From JAKOUL01 sp035378845 (lineage in GTDB: Bacteria > Dictyoglomota > Dictyoglomia > Dictyoglomales > Dictyoglomaceae): a stretch of 64,000 nt of DNA. Below are positions 43,687-51,260 of the stretch, piece after piece (the stretch's first letter is position 1; each line of letters begins with the position of its first letter). The notes beneath the pieces are model-generated. The model worked only from the letters and a program-made list of their open reading frames with translations, did no database searches and was not told the DNA's origin. Location of the stretch: contig DAOSUP010000007.1 in NCBI GenBank assembly GCA_035378845.1, forward strand, positions 1-64,000, given 5' to 3'. The position numbers and the translations under genes are program-made.

Positions 43687-44382
43687 TCAGCTGGTATATT
43701 TTTTTTTTAGTACATCTACATAAGAAAAATATCTGAAGCTTCCTTCACCACCTACGTAATTTATATAAAAACTATTCGGAAATTTTAAGCTTAAACTATA
43801 CAAACTTTCTCCATTTAAGCTTGCATAAACAGTTAAAGGCAGAGAATAATATCTAACTCCAAAAAGATCTTGTTCAAAAGTCTCTCCTCTCCTTATTTTA
43901 TTATCACTATCCACCAATAAGTTACTAAATCCAGTTTTTGATACTGATGACTTAAGAGGTTCTACAGGTTCTTTTATGGAAAAGACATTAACTTTTAAAT
44001 TCTTATCGTAATAGACTGACATATAATTAGCAAGGACTACACTATTTATTTCTTTTAATTTAGTTGAAAAAATTTTATCTTCAGGAGTACTTGTGTCAAA
44101 TAGAATATCAAACACTATTAGCTTAGGTTTCCCTTCTTTCAAAACATCTAAAAGTTCTGCATGTAAATTCCTCTTCCAAGGCCAGTTTCCTATCTCAAAA
44201 ATGGAATTATCATCTATGCCTATTATAACAATATCTTCTGGGACTTTCTCTTCTCCCCTAATTTGAAATCTCAGGTCAATAGACTGACTTTCTAAATTTT
44301 TGAAAAAATTAAGGGAATTAAGCCCGGTAAGAAGTATAAAGAGAACTAAAAGAATCCCAATTTTTATAAAAACCCTTCTCAT
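43687..44382 (-). CDS. CHASE2 sensor domain, N-terminal part of a frameshifted CHASE2-kinase
   Basis: A 231-residue ORF with an N-terminal membrane helix (about 6-24) and an extracytoplasmic CHASE2 domain (SIDLRFQIRG, IVIIGIDDNSI, PWKRNLHAELLDVL, KLIVFDILFD). It ends at a TGA soon after a poly-A tract, before the CHASE2 domain is finished. The remainder, plus three membrane helices and a kinase domain, continues in the next frame (42378-43697). With a one-base deletion or two-base insertion the product would be about 667 residues. This is either transcriptional slippage, a broken gene or a homopolymer sequencing error. Confidence 0.75.
   Translation of the reverse strand: MRRVFIKIGILLVLFILLTGLNSLNFFKNLESQSIDLRFQIRGEEKVPEDIVIIGIDDNSIFEIGNWPWKRNLHAELLDVLKEGKPKLIVFDILFDTSTPEDKIFSTKLKEINSVVLANYMSVYYDKNLKVNVFSIKEPVEPLKSSVSKTGFSNLLVDSDNKIRRGETFEQDLFGVRYYSLPLTVYASLNGESLYSLSLKFPNSFYINYVGGEGSFRYFSYVDVLKKKYTS
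43699..43708 (-). other. Poly-A10 candidate slippage site in the CHASE2-kinase gene
   Basis: Ten A residues on the coding strand (CT followed by A10, then TATACC) lie exactly where the reading frame changes. Nine A residues would restore the frame. Runs of this length are known sites of RNA polymerase slippage in AT-rich bacteria. Confidence 0.7.
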
Positions 44383-44420
44383 AAGCCCCCATTTTTAGAA
44401 AAAACTTTTACAAATAAAAT

Positions 44421-44447
44421 TTTAGCATAAAAAAGCTTTATGCTAAA
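44421..44447 (-). terminator. Terminator after argF
   Basis: A perfect 11-bp AT-rich stem TTTAGCATAAA / TTTATGCTAAA with a 5-base loop lies just downstream of argF and is followed on the minus strand by ATTTTATTTG. Confidence 0.7.
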
Positions 44448-44468
44448 TAGCTAATATTTTTAAAGGAT

Positions 44469-45395
44469 TTAAATTAATGAAGCTACTATAGCTTTCTGTA
44501 CATGAAGTCTGTTCTCTGCTTGATCAAATACTATAGAGAAAGGTCCATCCATAACCTCATCGGTAATTTCCTCTCCTCTATGAGCTGGAAGACAGTGCAT
44601 AACGATGACATCTTCTTTAGCTAAAGAAAGAAGCTTATTATTTAGTTGATATGGAGGAAATACTTTGAGCCTTTTCTCCCTTTCTGCTTCTTGCCCCATG
44701 CTTATCCATACATCTGTATAAAGCACATCTGCATCCTTTACAGCCTCCTTAGGATCTTCTACTACTTCAATCTTTGCTCCTGTTTTATGTGCTATTTCTT
44801 TTGCTCTTTTCAATATCTCAGAATCAGGATAATACTCCCTTGGAGAAGAACATACTACATCCATACCTAAGATGGCACCTGCCAGAATTAATGAGTTTGC
44901 CACATTATTTCCATCTCCTAAATAAACAACTTTAAGTTTACGATCTCCTTTTCTCTCTCGCATGGTAAAGTAATCACAAATTATTTGGCAAGGATGTTCC
45001 AAATCAGAAAGTCCATTTATTATAGGTACATAAGAATATTTCGCCAATTCTTCTAAAGTACTATGAGCATAAACTCTTGCTATTATACCATCTACATATC
45101 TTTCTAAGATTCTTGCAGTATCAGCTATGGTCTCACCCCTCTTAATCTGCATATCTTGAGCGTTTAAGTAAAGAGGATAGCCGCCTAACTGATAAACTCC
45201 CACCTCAAAAGAAATTCTTGTCCTTGTGGAAGGTTTTTCAAAAAATAAAGCTACAATTTTACCCTTTAAATAATCACTCTGTTTTTTCCCAGCCATAACA
45301 TCTACTTTCAGGTTTTTTGCAAGAGCAAAAATCTCCTCTATATCTTCTCTGCTAAGATCAGAAACAGAAAGCAAATCCCTTCCTTTAAGCCTCAT
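44469..45395 (-). CDS. argF: Ornithine carbamoyltransferase
   Basis: A 308-residue transcarbamylase forming citrulline from ornithine and carbamoyl phosphate. STRTR (56-60) binds carbamoyl phosphate and HCLPAHRGEEI near the C-terminus binds ornithine, which separates it from aspartate carbamoyltransferase. It stands apart from the main arginine operon, with the FHA and kinase genes in between, and has its own upstream TATAAT and downstream terminator. TTGGAGGAG precedes the ATG. Confidence 0.95.
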   Translation of the reverse strand: MRLKGRDLLSVSDLSREDIEEIFALAKNLKVDVMAGKKQSDYLKGKIVALFFEKPSTRTRISFEVGVYQLGGYPLYLNAQDMQIKRGETIADTARILERYVDGIIARVYAHSTLEELAKYSYVPIINGLSDLEHPCQIICDYFTMRERKGDRKLKVVYLGDGNNVANSLILAGAILGMDVVCSSPREYYPDSEILKRAKEIAHKTGAKIEVVEDPKEAVKDADVLYTDVWISMGQEAEREKRLKVFPPYQLNNKLLSLAKEDVIVMHCLPAHRGEEITDEVMDGPFSIVFDQAENRLHVQKAIVASLI

Positions 45396-45474
45396 TATTC
45401 TCCTCCAAAAATAATTTATTATATTATATACAAATTAATCTTATCTTACACTCTTACTTATTCTTTTAAAATCT

Positions 45475-45482
45475 GATATTAT
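45475..45482 (+). promoter_or_regulatory. Extended -10 with near-leaderless geometry
   Basis: The extended -10 reads TGATATTAT, from 45474. Its end at 45482 predicts +1 near 45489, four bases before the ATG at 45493. No Shine-Dalgarno sequence precedes that start. Confidence 0.4.
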
Positions 45483-45492
45483 TAACTTTGTT

Positions 45493-46755
45493 ATGGCTTT
45501 AACAGAGAAGGATTATAGACGAAATTTTATAGTAGATAGTATAGATATGGCATTTTTCAATTTAGGAATGACCTTTGGGTCAGTCCTTACTCTTTTGCCT
45601 CTTTTTGCTAAACATTTAGGAGCTGGAAATTTAGAGATAGGACTTATACCTGCCATATCTAATTTAGGGTGGGCGATACCTGCTATTCTTGGAGCAAAAT
45701 ATTCAGAGAAGTATAAAAAGAAATTAGATCTTGTATTAAAAGTTACCCTTGGAGAAAGACTCCCATATTTCTTTTTGGCTTTAATATGTTTTTTTATAGC
45801 ATCTCAAAGCCCTAAACTTGCTCTTTACCTTTCCTTATTAATGCTTGGAATTGCTACATTCTCTGCAGGATTTTTAGGTCCTCCATGGATGACCATGATA
45901 AGCAAAGTAATTCGTCCTGAGAAAAGAGGTACTTTCTTTGCCTTTGGAAGTGGCCTTGGAGCTCTAATGGGGATTGGAGGAGCTGCGCTTGCCAGATATT
46001 TTCTTTCCAAATACCCATTCCCTCATAATTTTGGCTATTCCTTCCTATGTGCGGGTATTGCTTTAATGATATCCTTTGTGTTTTTGGCTATGACTAAAGA
46101 AGAGCCTAATACGGCTCCAGGGAAGGATATTCCTTTACGGGAATATCTAAAGGGAATAAAGGAAGTTTTTATAGATAAAAATTTTAAAAGCTATATCTTC
46201 TCAAGAATAATAAATGCCTTCTCTGTATGTTTTGCAAATTTTGTAACAGTATTTGCAGTAAGTAATTTCTCTGTTTCTGACAAAGTAGTGGCAAATTTTA
46301 CAGCTATCCTTCTTGCTTCTCAAGGTATTTCTTCTTTTATATACGGTCCCTTAGGAGACAAATTAGGACATAAGATAACATTAGCTCTGGGTAGATTATT
46401 TGTTGTTATAGATTTGATCCTTCTTATTTTTGGCAATTCTATCACTTGTATTTACTTAAGTTTTATCCTCCTTGGATTTATTAATGGTGCCTTTGCAGTA
46501 GGAGATTTTGCTATAATACTTGATCTTGCCCCGACTGGTAAAAAGGAACTTTATGTTGGAGTTTTAAACTTTATTTCTTCACCATTCTCCTTTGCATTTC
46601 CACTTATTGCAGGAAGGATTGCAGACCTTAAAGGGTACATTTTTCTTTTTTCTTCATTACTCCTTATAAGTATATTTAGCTTTATATACTTTGTAATAAA
46701 AGTGGAGGATCCAAAGAAAAATGATAAAAACCTTAATTACGTTAATAATAATTAG
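45493..46755 (+). CDS. MFS transporter
   Basis: A 420-residue major facilitator permease with about 12 membrane segments and a central charged loop (about 205-225). Motifs such as GDKLGHKITLALGR after helix 8 fit the superfamily. The substrate is unknown. It lacks a ribosome-binding site and lies only a few bases from the predicted transcription start. It overlaps the following AEC permease gene by 35 bases, so the two, and the DUF401 gene after them, form one operon of three transporters. Confidence 0.85.
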   Translation: MALTEKDYRRNFIVDSIDMAFFNLGMTFGSVLTLLPLFAKHLGAGNLEIGLIPAISNLGWAIPAILGAKYSEKYKKKLDLVLKVTLGERLPYFFLALICFFIASQSPKLALYLSLLMLGIATFSAGFLGPPWMTMISKVIRPEKRGTFFAFGSGLGALMGIGGAALARYFLSKYPFPHNFGYSFLCAGIALMISFVFLAMTKEEPNTAPGKDIPLREYLKGIKEVFIDKNFKSYIFSRIINAFSVCFANFVTVFAVSNFSVSDKVVANFTAILLASQGISSFIYGPLGDKLGHKITLALGRLFVVIDLILLIFGNSITCIYLSFILLGFINGAFAVGDFAIILDLAPTGKKELYVGVLNFISSPFSFAFPLIAGRIADLKGYIFLFSSLLLISIFSFIYFVIKVEDPKKNDKNLNYVNNN

Positions 46756-47623
46756 TTTTTTAGGCTTTCTTTCAAGAACATTTCAAATCTTTAAGCAACA
46801 TGATACAGAAACCTTTTCAAAATTCGTCTATAATTTTTCTCTTCCTGCTTTAGTCTTTTTCTCTATATACTCAAATCCCCCTCAAGGAGCATTTTTAAAG
46901 GTTGCAATAGTAGAATGGATTACAAGTTTTCTTGTAGGAGCACTCTCTATACTTATAGGTGTACTCTTAAAACTGAAAAAAGAAACCATTGCAAGTCTAT
47001 TCTTAGTCACTATAGGTGGAAATGTCACCTTTTTAGGATATCCTATTATGGAAAGATTATATGGAAGTGAAGGACTTAGCTTTGCAATTATTTATGATCA
47101 GTTGGGAATGATTATATTTGTTTATACTATAGGTATTGCAGTTATTAATTTTTTTACATCTCAAAAAGAATTTGGGGCTGAAAATTCCCTTAAAAAAATA
47201 TTAGTAAACCCACCTCTCTGGGGCTTAATAGCAGGTCTTGTTTTACAACCTATAAAAATTCCTGATTTCCTATTAGAAAGTTTCTCCATATTAGCAAAAG
47301 CTACTACTCCTCTTATGATGTTTCTTTTGGGATTATCCTTGGAAAAGCCAGAAAGTAAAGAGACATATCTTCCAGTAAGTATTGGGGTTATTTTAAAGCT
47401 TTTGGTTTTTCCTTTATTTGCTCTTCTATTTTCCAATCTGTTTAATCTTTCTGGAATTCCTTTTAATGTAACGGTCTTAGAGTCTGCTATGCCTTCCATG
47501 CTTACCGCTTTAGTGCTTGCTATCCAGTTCAAACTGGATTATCCATTCTCTTCTCATGTAATAGCCTATTCTACTCTTTTATCCTTAATCACATTAAATC
47601 TTTGGATGGAGGTAATAAAATGA
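46721..47623 (+). CDS. AEC (auxin efflux carrier) family transporter
   Basis: A 300-residue membrane protein of the AEC family, with about ten helices and FSKFVYNFSLPALVFFSIY near the N-terminus. It is distantly similar in layout to the permease at 2277-3170. The GGAGG within the end of the MFS gene serves its ATG. Its stop TGA overlaps the next ATG. The carried solute is unknown, probably a small carboxylate. Confidence 0.83.
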   Translation: MIKTLITLIIISFLGFLSRTFQIFKQHDTETFSKFVYNFSLPALVFFSIYSNPPQGAFLKVAIVEWITSFLVGALSILIGVLLKLKKETIASLFLVTIGGNVTFLGYPIMERLYGSEGLSFAIIYDQLGMIIFVYTIGIAVINFFTSQKEFGAENSLKKILVNPPLWGLIAGLVLQPIKIPDFLLESFSILAKATTPLMMFLLGLSLEKPESKETYLPVSIGVILKLLVFPLFALLFSNLFNLSGIPFNVTVLESAMPSMLTALVLAIQFKLDYPFSSHVIAYSTLLSLITLNLWMEVIK

Positions 47624-48864
47624 TTGCTTTATTAAAAGTATGCATCATCTTTGGTATTATAGCAGTCCTTATTAGTAAAAAATTTCCATTAGTATGGGCA
47701 CTCTTAGGTGGAAGCATCATTATGGGACTAAGTTTTGGACTTCCTTTCTCTGATATATTGAAGGGAGTTTTTGAAGGAGCTATAGCATGGGATACTATTA
47801 AATTAGCATTAATATTATATTTAATTGCAGTTCTTGAAAATATTCTAAGGAACAAAGATCTCTTAAAAAACATGATACTTTCCATCAAATCCCTTATTAA
47901 GGAAAAAAGACTTCTTCTTATCTCTATGCCTATGATTATGGGACTTCTACCATCGGTAGGAGGAGCTCTATTTTCTGCTCCTCTTTTAGAAGAAGCAGGT
48001 AAAGATACAAATCTTGATCCAGAAAGAAAAAGTTATATAAATTACTGGTTCAGACATGTCTGGGAACCATTTCTTCCTGTTTACCCAGGAATTTTACTTG
48101 CTTCTGTTTTGAGCGAGACAAGCCTCTCTATTTTGATAAGAGAAGCTCTCCCTTATGGACTCCTTGTTCTTGCTATAGGACTATTTTTTGCCTTTTATAA
48201 ATTAGACCTCTCGGAAAAAGCTCCAGAAGAAAATTCAGAAGAAGCTCCGGATACAGATGAAACTCCCGTAGAAGAAAATAAAAATCCATTAAAAACCTTC
48301 TTAATATCATTCTCACCTATACTTGCACTTTTACTAATAACTCTAATCTTTCATGTAGATCTTCTATATGTACTTTTAGGACTAATCTTAGTATTATTTT
48401 TAATATTCAGATACAATTTTCAGGATATTAAAAATACCCTAAAAGATGCTTTAAAGCCTGAAAACGTACTTCTCATCGTCGCTGTTATGATCTTTAAAAG
48501 AATGTTAGAGGTTACCAGTGCAGTATCTGATATAGCTTACCTCCTAAATTACTCTAATATACCTATCGTCATAAGTTTCTTTACGCTACCTTTTATAACA
48601 GGACTTCTTACCGGATCAACACAAGCTTCAGTAGGAATATCTTTCCCAATACTTATTAGAATGATTCCTTACCAAAATCCATTAAAATATATCATATTTG
48701 CCTTTATTAGTGGTTATTTTGGAGTACTTATGTCTCCCATGCACCTTTGCTTAATTATTACAAAAGAATATTACAAGGCAGATTGGAATAAACTTTATTC
48801 TTATGTAATAAAAAGCGGTATTGTATTTGTAATATTTCTCTTTTTAAAATTCTTTTTAAGCTAA
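47620..48864 (+). CDS. DUF401 family membrane transporter
   Basis: A 414-residue membrane protein with about ten hydrophobic segments and a highly acidic cytoplasmic loop (about residues 195-220, rich in Glu). PMIMGLLPSVGGALFSAPLLEEAG and TGSTQASVGISFPIL match the DUF401 family within the ion-transporter clan. Function is unknown. I start at the ATG at 47620, preceded by GGAGGTAATAAA and overlapping the previous stop (ATGA). It ends the three-transporter operon. Confidence 0.8.
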   Translation: MIALLKVCIIFGIIAVLISKKFPLVWALLGGSIIMGLSFGLPFSDILKGVFEGAIAWDTIKLALILYLIAVLENILRNKDLLKNMILSIKSLIKEKRLLLISMPMIMGLLPSVGGALFSAPLLEEAGKDTNLDPERKSYINYWFRHVWEPFLPVYPGILLASVLSETSLSILIREALPYGLLVLAIGLFFAFYKLDLSEKAPEENSEEAPDTDETPVEENKNPLKTFLISFSPILALLLITLIFHVDLLYVLLGLILVLFLIFRYNFQDIKNTLKDALKPENVLLIVAVMIFKRMLEVTSAVSDIAYLLNYSNIPIVISFFTLPFITGLLTGSTQASVGISFPILIRMIPYQNPLKYIIFAFISGYFGVLMSPMHLCLIITKEYYKADWNKLYSYVIKSGIVFVIFLFLKFFLS

Positions 48865-48948
48865 TCCTTTAAAATTTTGTGATAAAATAATGGTTAAGAT
48901 TTAAAAGGGGAATATATATAATTAAACAATTCAAGGAAGGAGAAAAAT

Positions 48949-50694
48949 TTGTTTAGAAAGACAAAAATCGTATGTACCATAGGTCCTGTTAGTGAAAGTG
49001 AAGATATGCTTAAGAATTTAATTATTGCAGGAATGGATGCAGCAAGGCTCAATTTCTCTCATGGAGATTACAATGAACATGGAGAAAAAATAAAATTAAT
49101 AAGAAAATTTTCTGAGGAATTAGATAAACCTATTGCTATCATTCAAGATCTTCAGGGTCCTAAAATTAGAGTTGGAGAAGTAGAAAATAACAAAATTTAT
49201 CTCAAAGATGGCGAAGAGATAGCTCTTACCCCTAAAGAAACTCTTGGAAATGAAAAGCTTCTCTTTATAAATTACCCTTACCTTCTGGAGAATATTAATG
49301 TGGGAGAAAGGATCCTTATTGATGATGGAGCCATTGAACTTAAAGTTATTGATAAAAAAGATGATAAATTAATATGTGGCATTATTCATGGAGGTTGTCT
49401 TTCAAACCATAAGGGAGTGAACTTTCCAGACTCCACTTTGAAAGTATCTCCACTTACTGAAAAAGATAAAAAAGATGTTCTTTTTGGAATTGAGAAGAAG
49501 ATAGATTTTATCGCCCTATCTTTTATACAAAGGGCTTCTGATGTCTTAGAGCTAAAAGAATTTTTAGAACTTTATGATGCAAGAATTCCTGTTATCGCAA
49601 AAATTGAGAAGAGAGAAGCAGTAAATAACTTCAACGAGATTCTTGAAGTGGCAGATGGCATTATGGTAGCAAGAGGTGACCTTGCTGTAGAAATGTCCAA
49701 TGAAGAGGTTCCTCTTATTCAGAAAAGGATCATAAAAGAGACAAGAATAGCAGGAAAACCTGTAATTACTGCTACTCAAATGCTTATCTCTATGGTAGAT
49801 AATCCTACCCCTACTCGTGCAGAAGTAAGTGATGTAGCAAATGCTATACTTGATGGTACCGACGCAGTTATGCTTTCCAATGAGACTGCTGCGGGAAAAT
49901 ATCCCATAGAGAGTGTAAAAATGATGGACAAAATTGCAAGAAAAGTAGAAGAGAATTTTCCTTTTGAAGAATTTCTAAAAGAATCAGATTCTAAAGAAAA
50001 TATTACTCAAGCTATTACTTTTTCTACTTGTCAAATTGCAAAAGAGATAAAAGCTTCAGCTATCATTACAGCAACCCATAGTGGCTTTACTGCAAGACAG
50101 ACTTCAAAGTATAGACCTTCTTCTACTATATTTGCCCTTACCCCTTTCCCTGAAATAAGAAGGAGACTGAATCTAAGTTGGGGAGTAGTTCCTCTTCTTA
50201 CCGAGGTTTTTTATACTACTGATGAAATGTTTGATAAATCCACAAGACTCCTCCTTCAAAGGGAATATGTGAAAAGAGGGGATGTAGTAGTTATAACTGC
50301 TGGCATTCCTATGGGAATATCAGGTATGACTAATCTTATAAAAGTACATGTGGTTAGCGAGATGGTAGGGAAAGGACATGGACTTGGTGGAGATCCAAAA
50401 ACTGCAAAAGTAACTATTGCTAAAAATGTAAAAGAGGCTATAAGTAAAGTGGATGAAGGCGATATTCTTCTGATACCTTCTTTTAGCCCTGAATTAGAAC
50501 CTCTTCTTGACAAGATTCAAGGATTAATTATAGAAGATGAAAAACTTCCTCCCTCTCTTATACCATGGAGAAGTAAAGGACTTAGTATAATAGTAGGAGC
50601 AAAAGACTTGCAGAATAAATTAGCTCAAGGAGAGATCCTAACTATAGATCCTGAAAGAGGAGTAATATATCGTGGAGTGGCAAGAACAATCTAA
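48949..50694 (+). CDS. pyk: Pyruvate kinase with C-terminal PEP-utiliser-like domain
   Basis: A 581-residue glycolytic enzyme making pyruvate and ATP from phosphoenolpyruvate and ADP. The barrel shows CTIGPVSES, ARLNFSHGDY, the active-site lysine in IAKIEKREA, VARGDLAVE and TPTRAEVSDVANA. The allosteric C domain follows, and residues about 475-581 form the extra PEP-utiliser-like domain found in Bacillus-type enzymes, here without its phospho-His. The start is a TTG with AAGGAG upstream. Its last 23 bases overlap the divIC-like gene. Confidence 0.95.
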   Translation: MFRKTKIVCTIGPVSESEDMLKNLIIAGMDAARLNFSHGDYNEHGEKIKLIRKFSEELDKPIAIIQDLQGPKIRVGEVENNKIYLKDGEEIALTPKETLGNEKLLFINYPYLLENINVGERILIDDGAIELKVIDKKDDKLICGIIHGGCLSNHKGVNFPDSTLKVSPLTEKDKKDVLFGIEKKIDFIALSFIQRASDVLELKEFLELYDARIPVIAKIEKREAVNNFNEILEVADGIMVARGDLAVEMSNEEVPLIQKRIIKETRIAGKPVITATQMLISMVDNPTPTRAEVSDVANAILDGTDAVMLSNETAAGKYPIESVKMMDKIARKVEENFPFEEFLKESDSKENITQAITFSTCQIAKEIKASAIITATHSGFTARQTSKYRPSSTIFALTPFPEIRRRLNLSWGVVPLLTEVFYTTDEMFDKSTRLLLQREYVKRGDVVVITAGIPMGISGMTNLIKVHVVSEMVGKGHGLGGDPKTAKVTIAKNVKEAISKVDEGDILLIPSFSPELEPLLDKIQGLIIEDEKLPPSLIPWRSKGLSIIVGAKDLQNKLAQGEILTIDPERGVIYRGVARTI

Positions 50695-51028
50695 AAAGGG
50701 AAAGAAGAAAAATAAAAATCTCTTCCTTTTAGTCTTTATACTTTTTATACTATACCTCAGCCCTTCTATATATCATGGAGTAAGAGATTACATAGAATAC
50801 TCAAAAAAAGTAGAAGCACTAATAAAAAGAGAACAAGCTCTCCAAAAAGATGTAAAGGCATTAAGAGAGATCGCCTATAATATGGATGACCCCTACATCA
50901 TTGAGAAACTTGCCAGAGAAAAACTTTTTATGGTAAGACCAGGGGAAGAACCACTTTTAATAATTGAGGAAAAAGGAAAAAACAAAGATGATTTAATTAA
51001 AAAGGTTATAAATCTTTTTAAAAAATAG
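50672..51028 (+). CDS. DivIC/FtsB-like septum formation protein
   Basis: A 118-residue bitopic protein with a lysine-rich cytoplasmic N-terminus, one membrane helix (about 16-35) and an extracytoplasmic coiled coil (about 40-70). A conserved DPYIIEKLAREKLFMVRPGE segment follows, with the LAREKLxxVxPGE signature of DivIC/FtsB proteins of the divisome. The start is GTG, ten bases after AGAGGAG within pyk. The overlap with pyruvate kinase implies co-expression. Confidence 0.85.
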   Translation: MEWQEQSKKGKKKNKNLFLLVFILFILYLSPSIYHGVRDYIEYSKKVEALIKREQALQKDVKALREIAYNMDDPYIIEKLAREKLFMVRPGEEPLLIIEEKGKNKDDLIKKVINLFKK

Positions 51029-51033
51029 GTCTT

Positions 51034-51042
51034 TGATATAAT
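51034..51042 (+). promoter_or_regulatory. Extended -10 before the small basic ORF
   Basis: TGATATAAT lies six bases after the DivIC-like stop and predicts +1 near 51049. It would drive the 35-residue ORF at 51084. Confidence 0.5.
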
Positions 51043-51083
51043 ATTTCCTATCAAACAAAAATAGGTAGTAAAGAGGTGGAAAA

Positions 51084-51191
51084 ATGGGAAAACAGTGGAA
51101 AGCAATCCAAAAAAGGAAAAGAAAAAAGGCGAGAGAAAAGAGAAAAAAAGAGCGTATCAAGCTACAGATTAAAGAATCAAAGAAAATCTAA
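51084..51191 (+). CDS. Small highly basic protein (35 aa)
   Basis: A 35-residue ORF with 18 Lys or Arg residues, beginning MGKQWKAIQKRKRKK. AGAGGTGG is well placed before the ATG, and an extended -10 lies 42 bases upstream, so it is probably a real gene missed by length cut-offs. Size and composition resemble small ribosome- or nucleic-acid-binding peptides, but I do not recognise a family. The next gene has its own promoter. Confidence 0.55.
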   Translation: MGKQWKAIQKRKRKKAREKRKKERIKLQIKESKKI

Positions 51192-51220
51192 AATTTTTGC
51201 TTTTCAAGAAGGACTCATAG

Positions 51221-51229
51221 TGATATAAT
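51221..51229 (+). promoter_or_regulatory. Extended -10 of the radical SAM gene
   Basis: TGATATAAT predicts +1 near 51236, 25 bases before the TTG start at 51261, leaving room for the GAGGGGAA ribosome-binding site. Confidence 0.55.
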
Positions 51230-51260
51230 ATTAAACAGAACTTAAACGAGAGGGGAAAGC

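Noticed and set aside
43572..43698. Calling the kinase gene a plain pseudogene
   Set aside because: Only one frame change is seen, exactly at a homopolymer, and both halves keep intact motifs; slippage or a sequencing error is more likely than decay.
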